Assembly (NCBI GenBank): GCA_031763025.1
Contig: JASSKH010000016.1
Coordinates: forward strand, 3,906,001-3,970,000
Direction: 5' to 3'
Length of the DNA: 64,000 bases
DNA from: Macrocystis pyrifera
Lineage: Eukaryota; Sar; Phaeophyceae; Laminariales; Laminariaceae
The notes below the pieces were generated by a model. It made no database searches and was not told the DNA's origin. It worked only from the letters and a program-made list of their open reading frames with translations. The position numbers were made by a program, and so were the translations under genes. Positions 9,286-19,290 of this stretch are shown one piece after another; positions within the stretch are counted from its first letter, which is position 1, and each line of letters begins with the position of its first letter.

Positions 9286-12200
9286 CTGTATTCGCGCGAC
9301 AAAAAAAAAACAAAAAAAGCACGAGCCGCACAAACGGGTAACAGAAAAGAGAATAAGACAGTCCAGTCAGTCAGTCTTTCTTGTCCCTGCCATAAAAAAA
9401 GGCGATCCGACACGAGCTACTGTATTGCACAAAAACGAGAAAAATACTCCGAAGTACATACCCGCAAAACTCGTCAAAAAAGAGCGAAATGAGAATATTT
9501 TATTAATATTAAACGAAGGAAGCATATAATAAATACATCTACAAAAACAACGCCCCAACGGGTAGGGTGGACCGTAACTGGTCCGAGTCCGGCGGGAAGG
9601 CCTCATAGCCTTGGTTTTTGTTAGTGGGTGAGCGCGAGCAAGTCCCACACTACCCGGGAGGGATGACTGTCCCGGGTGGCTATCTCCACCGCACCTGCTC
9701 CTCTCGGGGGTCAGGTCGGGTCAACGTGCCCAACTGGGCTAAATTGACACACGACACGAAATTGGGAACGTGGAAGTGTGGTGAGCTTAAGCTTTATTTT
9801 TACCAATCCGCCGGAGGATTAAAAAAAAAAAAAAAAAAAAAATCTACAAAAACGAGAAAGATACTCCGAACCACATACACGAAAAGCGAGTTAAAAAAAG
9901 AGCGAACAGAGACACTACTAAACCAAGGAATTAAATTCCAGGTTCACGGGCAAAACAAACAAGAGTCTTCGCAGGAAAGGGGCAACAAAAAAAAAAACAA
10001 AAAAACGATCATGAACGGTTTACGGAAATACGAAGAAACGACGAGAAAAAGGCTATAACAACGGGACCCGACACGAGCTACAGCAGCGAAAAAAATATTT
10101 CCTTGCAGCGAAGAAAAAGGAGACTACTCGAAAATCTGGCAACAAGACAATCGACCCAACGCGAAAATCGACTTCCAGAAAGAGCTGCGAAAAAAATCGT
10201 CATACTTGTATTAATAGTCTTGACAGAAAATAGACGTAGATCGAAAAAAAAGCGTAAGCTTGCCTGCCGCCTTGAAGCCCGGGGGGGGGCTGCCCAAGGG
10301 ACCTCCCCTTCGCAGTGGCAGATGGCGTTTCTCTCGTCCGTCGTCCATAAAACAGGCTGCGCGGAAGCCGAGACAGTGCCACACTCTGCGTCGAGGCTTT
10401 TTTTTCGGCATTGGACAATTAGGAAGGCAAAAAAAAACAAAAACAACGGTTCCAAATAGCACAAAAAGGGCAACAATAAAACAGCAGCGAGCGGCATCGA
10501 ATAAATTAGTCACGGCCTATTTTTACACGAAAACAAAAGAATGGAGTAAAACGTTTCCAAAACTACACAAAAGGCAAAAAAAAAAAAAAAACAGCTTCGA
10601 GCGGCATCGAATCAATCAATCAGTGGGCATTTTTCATCGTGGAAACAAGAAAAACAAAAACGTTTCCAAAACGCGCACACGTGGAAGCGACAAAAAAACA
10701 GCAGCTAGCGGCATTGAATCAATCAATCAATCAATCAATCAACGAATCAGGGTGGGCATTAGCGGTGCGGCGCGCGTCGAGGAGGTACCGCCAGCAGGAG
10801 TTCCACGCAAATATTGCTCTATACTATTAATACCAGGTATACGGGAAGAACCGCGGTAACAAGAGAGGGGCGACACAATAAAAACATCCGCCAAAAAAAA
10901 AAAAAAAAAAACGGAAGGGAACGGAAGGGAAGGGAGGGGCTCACCTCAGATACTGCCCGTGGTAAGTTCGCAGTGCGAATCGATCCCTCGTGTTCGACAC
11001 CATCGGCGTATAAGCAGCGGCACCACCACCAGTACCACCACCAGCACCTCCATGCTCCGAACTTAACGCCTCATTACCTACGCCTACGTCAGCGGCACCT
11101 CCAACGCTGCTGCCGCCGCCACTACTGTCACCACTACCACCACCGCTACCACCACGACCACCGAAAGCGACGCCTGCGTCAGACGCGGGGACGCTAGGCT
11201 GTGTCCTCGGACCGGTGAAGCGCTCGAGCCTGAATTGCTCCCACGAGTTATCCCAGGAGCGGTCGGCCACCACCTTCCCGTCAGGTTCGACGCAAAGGTA
11301 CTTCCCGTAGGCGCTCTCGAAGCAGACGATTCCTCGCACCTGGGAAGAGAGCGGAAGGAGTGTGCCAAGACGATGAACAATTAATAAAAAATAGGGTACT
11401 ATTTACACCAGGTTTGTACGTCGTAGGGTACGTATAACACGAGTAGTAGACCATTTATAGTACATATATTACCGATGAAATAAAAACAATACGAAGAACT
11501 ACAGTAGGGCCGTTCCCTGTGCGGTTCGATTTTTGAGCTTCAGATTTGGACCCGATCGCATTTTCAGATGTGAACTTGGCAAATCGAAACAGTCGTCCTA
11601 TGCGGAAAAATCAGCTTTATTACGCGTGCTGAGATTCGAGCAAACGCCGAGACCAACTGCTGTTTGTGGGCTGGCGCGGCGAAGAGATGCGCTCGGTGCG
11701 CTGCCCTGCGCGTAGGACCCAAGCGTCCGAGCGAAGGCTGGCTGTCTCTGGGCTGGCGGCGAAGAGACGCGGTGAGTGCGCTAGAGTCAACCTGTCTTGG
11801 TATTTTGTGTGCCACAATGTGACTGACTGCTGCTGCTGCTGCCGTACAGCAGCGTAGTCTACGAGTACGTATCCACGGAGAGGTGCGCGCCGAGTGCGCT
11901 TTTCTTGGTCTCTAGGCCCGAGCCCGCGCCAGCCGACTGTAGTCTGGCCACGGAGGGATGCACCGCCCGCCGACCGCGCGTCGGACGCGAAGCAATGTCG
12001 CTATACAGCTGTACCACTATCCAACTCATCGATAGTTCTGCTGCTGTTTGCTGTCGTGGATACCATCTTGAAATTAGAAAGCATGACATTTCTCGATTTG
12101 AAAATCTGATGACCCAAGTCGTCGATTTTGGGCCAAAATCCGACGACTTGGGTATATAATCGGATTCTCAAATCGAAAAAAAAAATCCGGCCGGATTTTG

Positions 12201-15200
12201 CATATTCGGACTGCATAAGCAGGGTAATTCATTTTTGAGATCGAAAAATACACATCTGAAGCTCGAAATCGAACCGCATAGGAAACAGCCTAAGGGCCCG
12301 TATTAACGAGGGTTTTCTTCAAGCAAATTTCGAAAGGTTTTTTCGTTTGATTCGATCTCCATCTGATTGGTGGTCGAAAAATGAAGCACCATGCAGGCAT
12401 CTCCGAGTGAGATTCGAAAACGCCACATTCAACAAGGGGTATTTTGGGACTTACTTCGTGCTATTCAATTTGGGGAGTTTGTCCAACTAGACGTGGCATG
12501 TTCCAGTAAACCGAAGCAAGCCACGCAAACTTGAGCCGTCTCGTCCACTGCTTCAGAGGCGAGATTCTGCATTCCCCAGAGGCCAGGGAGGGACACAGAA
12601 GTAGCCGCAGCGCAAGGTCTGACGGCCCCTAGCATAGAGTAGACCACCCGCGGCGCCTCAAACAATTACAAGGACGTCGCAAACCCAGATTTTCATCCCT
12701 CTTTGCCTCCCAAAACCACACAAAACCACGCGAGCACCGACCAGGTCACGACTTCGCTCAGAAGTTCGATCACTGTATCCCCGTCGCTGCTTCCCGCGTG
12801 CCGAACATCCCAGGCATCGAAAGGGCGATACCCTCTTCGGCGGTGCCGGCCAAAATAATCTGCCGCTGGCCGCGGCGCTCCGTGGAGGACGCCGGCCGTC
12901 GCTCGCTTCGTTGGTTGCTCACGGGTGTTCGTTGACCCTGGTGCGTTATTCGATTTTTTTTCAACACAATACGCCATTCCTCGATAGGACCCAAAATACT
13001 ACCTGGTTTTTTTTTTACGAAATTCTACTCAATTACGATTCATCTGACTCAAATACGGAAGTTTTTGTTCCTCGTTAATACGGGCCCTAACAAAAACAGT
13101 AAAGACAACAAATACGCCAGGTAATTATTAACACGTAGTATGATAATGATGATAACAATACTGGCACTGCAACAGGAAAAAACGAAATAAATTACGAAAA
13201 CTAACCATTCTTGAGCGCGAACCAATACCAGAAACAACAATCCCCCCCCCCCCCGCGAATTCACCCCCCGAGTCCGTCGTCGAACCACGCACGCGCACAC
13301 ACGCAAATTAAACGTCGGTCAGAGAAGCGAGCAAAGACCAGCACCCGCCCAGAAGCAGCAAAACACACGCTCACCTCATGCATCATCAGTATCCATCGGT
13401 CGTCCGCATCCTCCTCGCGCTCCTCCTTTCGCCCTCCACTCGCTCCTCTGCCCCCCCCACCCCAACCCCCTCCGGCTACCCCACCGCCGCCTCGCCCGCC
13501 CGCCGCTCCCACCGCACCACCCCCCCCCCCCCCCGCCGCACCTCGCCGCCGCTCCCCCGCCCCCCGGGTTTCCATGGCCTTCGACGGCGGTGGCGGCTCC
13601 CGTGGTCGAAGAAGAGGCGAAAAAATCGTCAGCGGGGGTGGTAGCGGTAGCGGAAGCGGCGACGGCAGCCGACACCCCACCAGGGGTAGCGGCTGAGGCG
13701 GGCGAGAGAACATTACCGTTGGCCGTGGAGCGTACGAAAGCGCCGGTTTTGGTCTGGAGCCTGACGACGAGGAAAGACCCGTTGTCGACGAGGCGCGGAG
13801 ACCGTCGCGATCGCGGGTGGGCCAGGGGAAGCTGTCGGCACATGGGTATCTGCGGGAAGGTAGACGGGATGCGCGGGCCAGGGGACCCGGGGGGCGTACT
13901 CATTGTTTTGCTCTAGCCATCTGACTATTGACCACGCATCCCTTTCGAGACGGGCCACCGTTCGCGGGGGCATACTCCTCTGTTGCTTTAGTTGTTTTGA
14001 CCATAAAATCACGGATCCCTTTCGAGACGGAGCACCTTTCCTACTCCTAACAAAGACACCTCTCAACATTCGGGTGTTCAATCACGCTTTTTTTCCCGTG
14101 TACCATGACATAGAACCGTTTTGCTTCTCACTTCCCCTTTCCTATTTCGCCGTTCGTGGCCACCATCTATCTCCACCTCCTATTAATAGGACAGCTATCG
14201 TTTTTCATACATATGAAAAGGCAAAATGTTGGTAGATACGAACATACCACGCTGTCCCTGAATGTAAGCACTCATTGGATTCAATATTAGTACACTAAAG
14301 GTTCCTAAAATTACGGACAGAGTGGTCCTATAGTAGCGCCGTCGTCGCAAACCCATCCTGTTAACACTGCACCGGCGTGGATGCGCGGGCCCGGGTGGAC
14401 ACTATTTCAACCGAAAGCGAATTTCTACCATTCCGACCCTTACCAGCTGCCGTACCACACCGCAAACAATGCCTAAAAAAACAGCTTGAAAATTATTCGA
14501 GGGCGGGTACTACAGCATTATCTATACGAAACCCTTTTCGCGCATATACCCCTGTACCACACTGCAAATAGTGCCCGATCATGATAGTTACGATTACTGC
14601 GGTTCGAGCGAAAATGAGTACGCCAAACAAACAGGAACTCTTTTGGTAGCTTTGCCTGAAGCGTTCGATATTACGCCGCCCACCCACGCACACAAGTTGA
14701 CGACAGTTTCAAACATCCTGGTGCCCGAGTTCCTACTAGCAGCAGGGATGTGTGCTAGGCGTAACAAGCACGCTCTCGTTCGCACTTCCACGCGCCGTTT
14801 CTCATTTTTTCTAGTCATTCGCGGCTTTTCCAGATAAAAAAACTGGTGGGAAATGCCGCCACATATGTTGGAAACCCCTGCACAATTTTTTTTAGTAGTG
14901 TTTGTGAGAGCTAACCTGAAGCTCCAGACAGCGTCGCTCGGCGGGCGGGCCTCACGCTACCTGGGACCCGAACTCAGTACAACCAGGCGGCTTCCTCGGT
15001 AACGGGGATGATATGTTGGACTCAGACTCAGACGCAGACGGCATCTTCAGTTAAATTACGAAGTTAAAGCTTGATATAGGTCACAGGTAGCACTCCTGCA
15101 GTTTGCATTTCGATGGGAGGAGGCTGGGTGGACGGCAGGTGTACTTGTGGGGACGCCTCCTACACGTACGTATTCACAGGATACACAGGTTTCGTTGTTT

Positions 15201-17977
15201 GTCGTCAGATAAGGGCGTCAGATAAGGGACGGGGGCAATCAAGTCCCAAGTGACCCTCGGTTCAACGGATCGGGTTAACGTGAGCAGAGCACGACGATAC
15301 ATCATACCTGGTATCGCCTTCAAGACAAGGCAGTGCAGGGCCAAGGACTTTCCAGCGATACCAGGACACCACTGCTGTAGCTGTTCCCGGCTGGTGGTAC
15401 TGCTGTTGTTTCAACTGATTTTACGCTTCAAAGCAGTGCGTACTTTGACGTTGGTGCCTGATTGTTGTGTGCATCGATGTCCTGTTAGTCACTGCTCTAA
15501 TACTACTGTACATACACAGCAATACGCACGCGCTCTACTGCTGTGCCTCATGCCGTCGCTGCGGCTGCATCCGTCCTGGCACCCGCCTGGCGTAGTATGC
15601 GAGTAGCCGAGAGGTGCAATAGGAGCATTTTTGCCGCGACAGGGGATGATAGAAGATGGTGTCCCATCCGCTGCAATAACGGGTTTCAACATTTGCCGTT
15701 GCCGTTCGCGCCGCACGTTCGCACTTTTTGTAGTAATCGCGCGAACGCGGCGCGCTCGCATTTGCGTCTGCCGTAGTAACGCGCCATCCCTAGTTAACAA
15801 CGGCATTATAGCATCGACTAACCTTGCGAAACACTTGGTCCAAGTGGTGGATGTAGTGCACTTTCGAGCCCTCGAGTTGCCGGAAACCAAGGTTCTCGTA
15901 GTACCTCACGAGGCGGTTGTACTTGCACATGTCCTCTTCCGCCTCCAGTCGGACCTCCGGCACAGAAAGGTTCCCGAGAGTGGCGAACACCTATTACGGG
16001 GGACCATAGTAAATAGGACCAAATATTGTTAGTAAACATAGGTAAGTATATAGGTTTTTGTGTGTACCGTAGGTCCTGTTAACTATGGCCCTCCGTAATA
16101 GTGAAAACAACGAAAAAAAAAGTTCGCATACATAAATATCGACCGCAGGAAATGTGGAGAAGAAAAGGGGGAGGGAGAGGGAGAGCGAGAGAGGAAAGAA
16201 GGAGAGAGAAGATGGCAAACGCCAAGGGGGCGGGGGGAGTAGATAGATAGATTGGGTACTCAGTTCGGGTACAAAGACAAGGTATACAGGTTCAGATGCT
16301 TGTTCGGACAGCGCGACATCATTCCCTCTTGTAGGTGAAAATACCTTTTTGCATTTCAATCGAGTTGCAAAGCGCGCGCCAAGCAAGGCGTGTCCTACTA
16401 CGGAGGACCATAGTAAATAGGACCTACGGTACACACAAAAACCTATATATTTACCTATTTTTACTAACAATATTTGGTCCCATTTACTATGGCCCCTCGT
16501 AATATCTGTACCAGGTGCCAAAGTGAAACATCAAAGCAAGGACATCTGGGGTTTCCGGACCGGTACATTGAAGTTGAGATAAAACGGGAGGCGTCATTAG
16601 GTAGAGAATAGGGGGCACTGCGTGCCTGGTATTGGATACAGCAAGCATAGGTGAGAGGTTGTTGCACAGTACTCAGGAGAGAAACAAGCGCATGACCCGT
16701 GTTGGAGGAGCGAGGAGACCGGCAGAGTACAGAAACATGGTCCGGTAACCGACCGGTAGACACAGGTGTTGCCGTGAGGATTCAAGACTGAAAGGTCTGG
16801 AGGTTGTTAGTGAATATTTTGAGAAGGTCCACCTACCCCTCCATTCACCCATCCACCCACCCCCCCACCACCCCGCCCCCACCCGACCAACAACTCACCC
16901 CCACCCCCCCCCCCCACCCCCGCGCACCTTTCCACCCAACCGAACCTTTCGTTCTTATCCCCACCCAACCCCAACAAACTCATCTCCGTAAACAGCAGAA
17001 GTTCCATACAGGTCCAAATCGCGGGAAATTCTCGGAATGAAGATGCCATGAGGTCTTTTTGAATAATGCGAGTATTATCAACCATTTTATCGAAGCTGCG
17101 CCAAGTCGAAATCGCCACCTTGAACGACAGAGGTCCCAGGCCTATGCCACGATTTTTTTTCTCGGAAAGAACATATAACCAGGCGTTATTAAATAGGGTG
17201 GGTCTATTAACCGTTCTTTCGAAGCTGGAGCAAGTCATAAATACTACTGCCTCCACCCCCGCCCGCCCACCAACACCCTTGTATCAACGGAGGCCCAGGA
17301 CCCATGCCACCGAAAAAATCTCGGAATTTCCCCGGAATGCAGAATGCAATGAAGCGTTACCGAATCGTGTAGGCCTATCAACCGTTTTATCGAGGCTAGG
17401 CCAAGTCGTACACACTACTTACTGCCGCCCCCCCCCCCCACCCACCCACCCACCCACCTCCTTGAACAGCAGAGGCCCTAGACCCATGCCGCGGAAGTCC
17501 CTATTGACCTTCACGGACTTGACGTGGCCGTACGCCCGATCCCCGCGCTGTTTGAGGGTGAACAGTATCTGGGCCACCGACATGCCACGGTCGCTCCGCC
17601 GGTCGCCTTGAAACACAGCAAACCTTGTCGAGAGAAAATGAGGGCGTGGTGGTGGGGGGGCAGGGGGGGGGGGGGTACCCCCGGAAATAAGTAGGGGTTG
17701 GGGGAGGGGGGGGGGGGGGGGGGGGGGGTGTACTCACTATCGTGTACGGCCGTAGTCATATGACCATAGACCATAGACCCTCGCACCCTACAATGCCGGG
17801 ACGGAGCACGTCGGGTTTTCACCGACCAGGCAGAGACATTACTTGCACCAAGTGCGAAGCGCCGTGGGGTGTTGGGCAAGTCGCATGAAGGGCGAGCTGC
17901 ATCCTATTAATACTAAGAACCGCTTCAGACGCGGATTTTCTTGTATATGGATGACAGCATCAATGAATTAATTTTGT

Positions 17978-18031
<54 letters not shown>

Positions 18032-19290
18032 AGTTAATAATGGCATTGAGCGGGGGTGCACTCATGTCATGCATGGCACTCGATGCCCAACGACGCCGGG
18101 ATGGAGCACGTCGGGTTTTCACCGACCAGGCAAGACATTGGGGGGGGGGGGGAAGGGGGGGGGGGGGAGGTGACAATATCATGAGGGCGTGTACGCTCAT
18201 GTCATGCATGGCCGTAGTCGTACATACGAATCATAGACCATCGCATCCCTACAGTGCCGGGACGGAGGACGTCGGGTTCTCACCGACCAGGCAAGACATC
18301 GCTCGCACCAAGCGCAAAACGGGACTGCAGTATACAATATTACGGGGGTCCATAGTAAATAGGAACAAATATTGTCAGTAAAAATAGGTAAATATATAAG
18401 TTTTTATGTATACCATAGGTCCTATTAACTATGAACCCCCGTAATAGGAGGGTTAGAACCTCCAGAGAGAGACCAAAATAATGGTTGATGACTTTGGTGT
18501 TATCAACTATCTAGGATCGGCGTGAGCGCCCAGCAGTACGGTATGGGTAGGATCAAGTCGGGGCCCGTCCCGGACGACTCCCTTGCACGGTAATCCGGAC
18601 GCCAATTTGTACCATACCACCCCCCCAATCACGCAGTGACCCGCTGCTGTAACCGTCGTTTTTTGTCGTCAGTTCTCCCCTGCGAAAGTCCCACAATGGT
18701 TGTAACACACTACGAAAACTGCTGCCCGCGTTTGTGTCGTGTGCTAGGCGCTTTGGCGTCGTGCGCTTGTGTGTTGTGCGTTTGTGCGCCGTATCATACG
18801 CATTCCGTGCTTGTGCACGTTGGGTGTGGGTGTGCATGTACAGCTCCAAACAAAAATTCTAGAACATTGTGCGGGTAAATATTAGCACGAAACCTGTCCT
18901 ACCGTAAACCCCTGCTACCGTACTGGCATATATAGCACCAGTAGTAACCTGCAGGTACAATCGCGGACCATCCTCGTGCACAGATAGAGCTGCCGCACTC
19001 TGCAGCACTTGCTGCCGTACGAAAAACAAAAAAACAAGAACTGTAACCGGAGCAGCCAAGCAGACAGCCAGGGTACCCCGAACATACTCACTGCAGCCCA
19101 ACAGCAGGCAAGAGTACCAGCTTTCGGTCTTCTACCGAGGTTGAAATTAGCGCAAACACAACCATCGTCTCGGGCGCTTACTGGCGAATCGTGCGGTTCG
19201 CGCACCCAACTTCAACCCGGCAACCTGGCCGACCATGCCCGACGAGATCATATGGGGTCTCCGGCCGGCGCATATTTTCCGGCAGGCCAT
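9154..19290 (-). CDS. Gene B: GNAT acetyltransferase fused to fascin-like beta-trefoil
   Basis: Nine proposed exons (19290-19182, 19011-18949, 17606-17458, 15990-15823, 15044-14961, 13849-13375, 11339-10945, 10396-10303, 9285-9154) encode about 555 residues. The N-terminal part is a GNAT fold: motif A has the acetyl-CoA loop RGMGLG, and the C-terminal strand-helix is NRLVRYYENLGF. A Ser-rich linker follows, then fascin-like hairpins: TKTGAFVRSTANGNVL, SAYGKYLCVEPDGKVVADRS, TYHGQYL, CGTVSAS and KKYLGSFG. GNAT enzymes move an acetyl group from acetyl-CoA to an amine; fascin-like trefoils commonly bundle actin or bind proteins. Whether this protein binds actin is inference. Exon phases agree at every junction. 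Inside the 13849-13375 exon the frame shifts by one base. The protein is shorter than four-lobed animal fascin. Confidence 0.75.
10303..10396 (-). CDS. Gene B exon 8 (fascin-like)
   Basis: Phase 2 in, 0 out. The acceptor is CCGAAAAAAAAG|C and the donor GGGGAG|GTCCCT (weak). The residues LDAECGTVSASAQ continue directly from TYHGQYL of the previous exon, giving the fascin pattern H-G-x-Y-L ... G-T-V-x-A. The frame was chosen by phase on both sides; the other two frames are open but fit neither neighbour. Confidence 0.6.
10945..11339 (-). CDS. Gene B exon 7 (fascin-like hairpins)
   Basis: 395 bp, phase 0 in and 2 out. The acceptor CTCTCTTCCCAG|GTG and donor TATCTGAG|GTGAGC are both strong. It encodes FESAYGKYLCVEPDGKVVAD and then WDNSWEQFRLERF, a textbook fascin hairpin (G-K-Y-L, D-G-x-V, W-E-x-F). 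A Gly/Ser-rich loop of about 65 residues follows, then RFALRTYHGQYL starts the next hairpin. The loop is coded by GGT/GGC triplet repeats and is probably disordered. Confidence 0.85.
11505..12290. mobile_element. Inverted-repeat element next to Harbinger-like copy 2
   Basis: The left end GGGCCGTTCCCTGTGCGG and the right end CCGCATAGGAAACAGCC form a long terminal inverted repeat that continues through TTCGA..GAGCTTCAGAT. There is an internal palindrome at 12112-12152 around CCAAGTCGTCG. The right end touches the TAA duplication of the next element. It lies in a gene B intron. Confidence 0.65.
12294..13087. mobile_element. Harbinger-like non-autonomous element, copy 2 (~794 bp)
   Basis: GGGCCCGTATTAACGAGG at the left and CCTCGTTAATACGGGCCC at the right. 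The TIRs are near perfect and flanked by direct TAA (12291-12293 and 13088-13090). The body is about 80% like copy 1 at 814-1618. No transposase. Confidence 0.8.
13375..13849 (-). CDS. Gene B exon 6 (fascin-like start, frame offset)
   Basis: Acceptor CTTCCCGCAG|ATA, donor CATGAG|GTGAGC. Entering in phase 0 the frame reads NGSFLVVRLQTKTGAFVRST, a clear trefoil strand pair, then an Ala/Ser/Thr-rich stretch. At the donor end the coding frame is a different one (DDRWILMMHE, joining VRGIVCFES of exon 7 in phase 0). The exon is 475 bp, one base over a multiple of three. The switch must fall in the Gly/Pro-coding C/G-rich middle, which has a 14-C run at about 13521. A sequencing length error or a tiny unseen intron would explain it. 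Confidence 0.65.
14961..15044 (-). CDS. Gene B exon 5 (linker, tentative)
   Basis: 28 codons, phase 0 to 0. The acceptor is TTTAACTGAAG|ATG and the donor GGTCCCAG|GTAGCG. It encodes MPSASESESNISSPLPRKPP, a Ser/Pro-rich linker lying between the GNAT core and the trefoil. Because it opens with ATG it could instead be an alternative first exon for the fascin-like part. Both neighbours are phase 0, so including or skipping it keeps the frame. Confidence 0.45.
15823..15990 (-). CDS. Gene B exon 4 (GNAT C-terminal half)
   Basis: 56 codons, phase 0 to 0, donor TTTCGCAAG|GTTAGT. It contains PEVRLEAEEDMCKYNRLVRY followed by YENLGFRQLEG, the GNAT motif-B pattern (L-E-x-x, N-x-x-x-x-x-Y-x-x-L-G-F). The acceptor is TAATAG|GTG, formed at the boundary of a MITE-1 inserted immediately upstream (15994-16097). 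Confidence 0.85.
15994..16097. mobile_element. MITE-1 copy abutting a splice acceptor
   Basis: TTACGGGGGACCATAG at the left and CTATGGCCCTCCGTAA at the right. The left TA flank supplies the A of the TAG acceptor of the 15990 exon, so the whole region upstream of that splice site is MITE sequence. Confidence 0.85.
16398..16502. mobile_element. MITE-1 copy
   Basis: CTACGGAGGACCATAG at the left and CTATGGCCCCTCGTAA at the right, 105 bp, in the same gene B intron. Confidence 0.8.
17041..17457 (-). repeat. Donor-proximal tandem repeat carrying copies of a GNAT exon end
   Basis: Two degenerate copies (about 17041-17200 and 17200-17370) of the exon end plus intron start at 17458. They keep GGCATAGGCCTGGGACCTCT and GGCATGGGTCCTGGGCCTCC against GGCATGGGTCTAGGGCCTCT in the exon. 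Each is followed by a conserved intron motif (TAGCCTCGATAAAACGGTTG and variants). Confidence 0.75.
17458..17606 (-). CDS. Gene B exon 3 (GNAT motif A)
   Basis: 49 codons, phase 1 in and 0 out. The acceptor is GTGTTTCAAG|GC (alternative CGACAAG|G) and the donor TTCAAGGAG|GTGGGT. It encodes SVAQILFTLKQRGDRAYGHV and then KSVKVNRDFRGMGLGPLLF. The R-G-M-G-L-G loop binds the acetyl-CoA pyrophosphate in GNAT enzymes. Joined to the 15990 exon it gives LLFKE|VFATL in phase. Confidence 0.85.
17735..17965 (+). mobile_element. Family P repeat, left part
   Basis: CGGCCGTAGTCATATGACCA, GGGACGGAGCACGTCGGG and CTTGCACCAAGTGCGAAGCG. This module recurs at 18045-18310, 19870-20100, 21335-21560, 59150, 60045, 60560 and 63090 (plus), and at 41320-41550, 42840-43060 and 43075-43320 (minus). 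It is often preceded by a G run. Confidence 0.65.
17978..18030 (+). repeat. Poly(G) run of 53 bases
   Basis: Uninterrupted G from 17978 to 18030 in the deposited sequence, between two family P modules inside the second intron of gene B. Length may be assembly-dependent. Confidence 0.9.
18340..18444. mobile_element. MITE-1 copy
   Basis: TTACGGGGGTCCATAG at the left and CTATGAACCCCCGTAA at the right, TA on both sides. Confidence 0.85.
18446..18690. repeat. Dispersed repeat, unknown class
   Basis: Shares GATGACTTTGGTGTTATCAA, GGACGCCAATTTGTACCAT and TCACGCAGTGACC with a second copy at 23318-23560 (about 65-70% by eye) and a partial third at 23690-23840. No terminal repeats or coding motif were recognised. 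Confidence 0.5.
18949..19011 (-). CDS. Gene B exon 2 (tentative)
   Basis: 63 bp, phase 1 in and 1 out, matching both proposed neighbours. The acceptor is TTTTCGTACGGCAG|CA and the donor CCTGCAG|GTTACT. The residues AECGSSICARGWSAIVPAG would lead into DRRSDRGMSV of the GNAT core. Evidence is splice sites and phase only. Confidence 0.4.
19182..19290 (-). CDS. Gene B first exon (tentative start)
   Basis: 36 codons plus one base. The ATG follows AAATAAAT on the minus strand and the donor is TTCGCCA|GTAAGC. It reads MACRKICAGRRPHMISSGMV and is rich in Arg, Gly and Ala with few acidic residues, so it could be an organelle-targeting or disordered N-terminus. The phase-1 exit fits the next exon. Confidence 0.45.

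Noticed and set aside
13211-13713. Pro-rich plus-strand and Gly-rich minus-strand open frames
   Set aside because: Simple-sequence composition. Only the gene B exon within is supported, by splice phase and fascin motifs.
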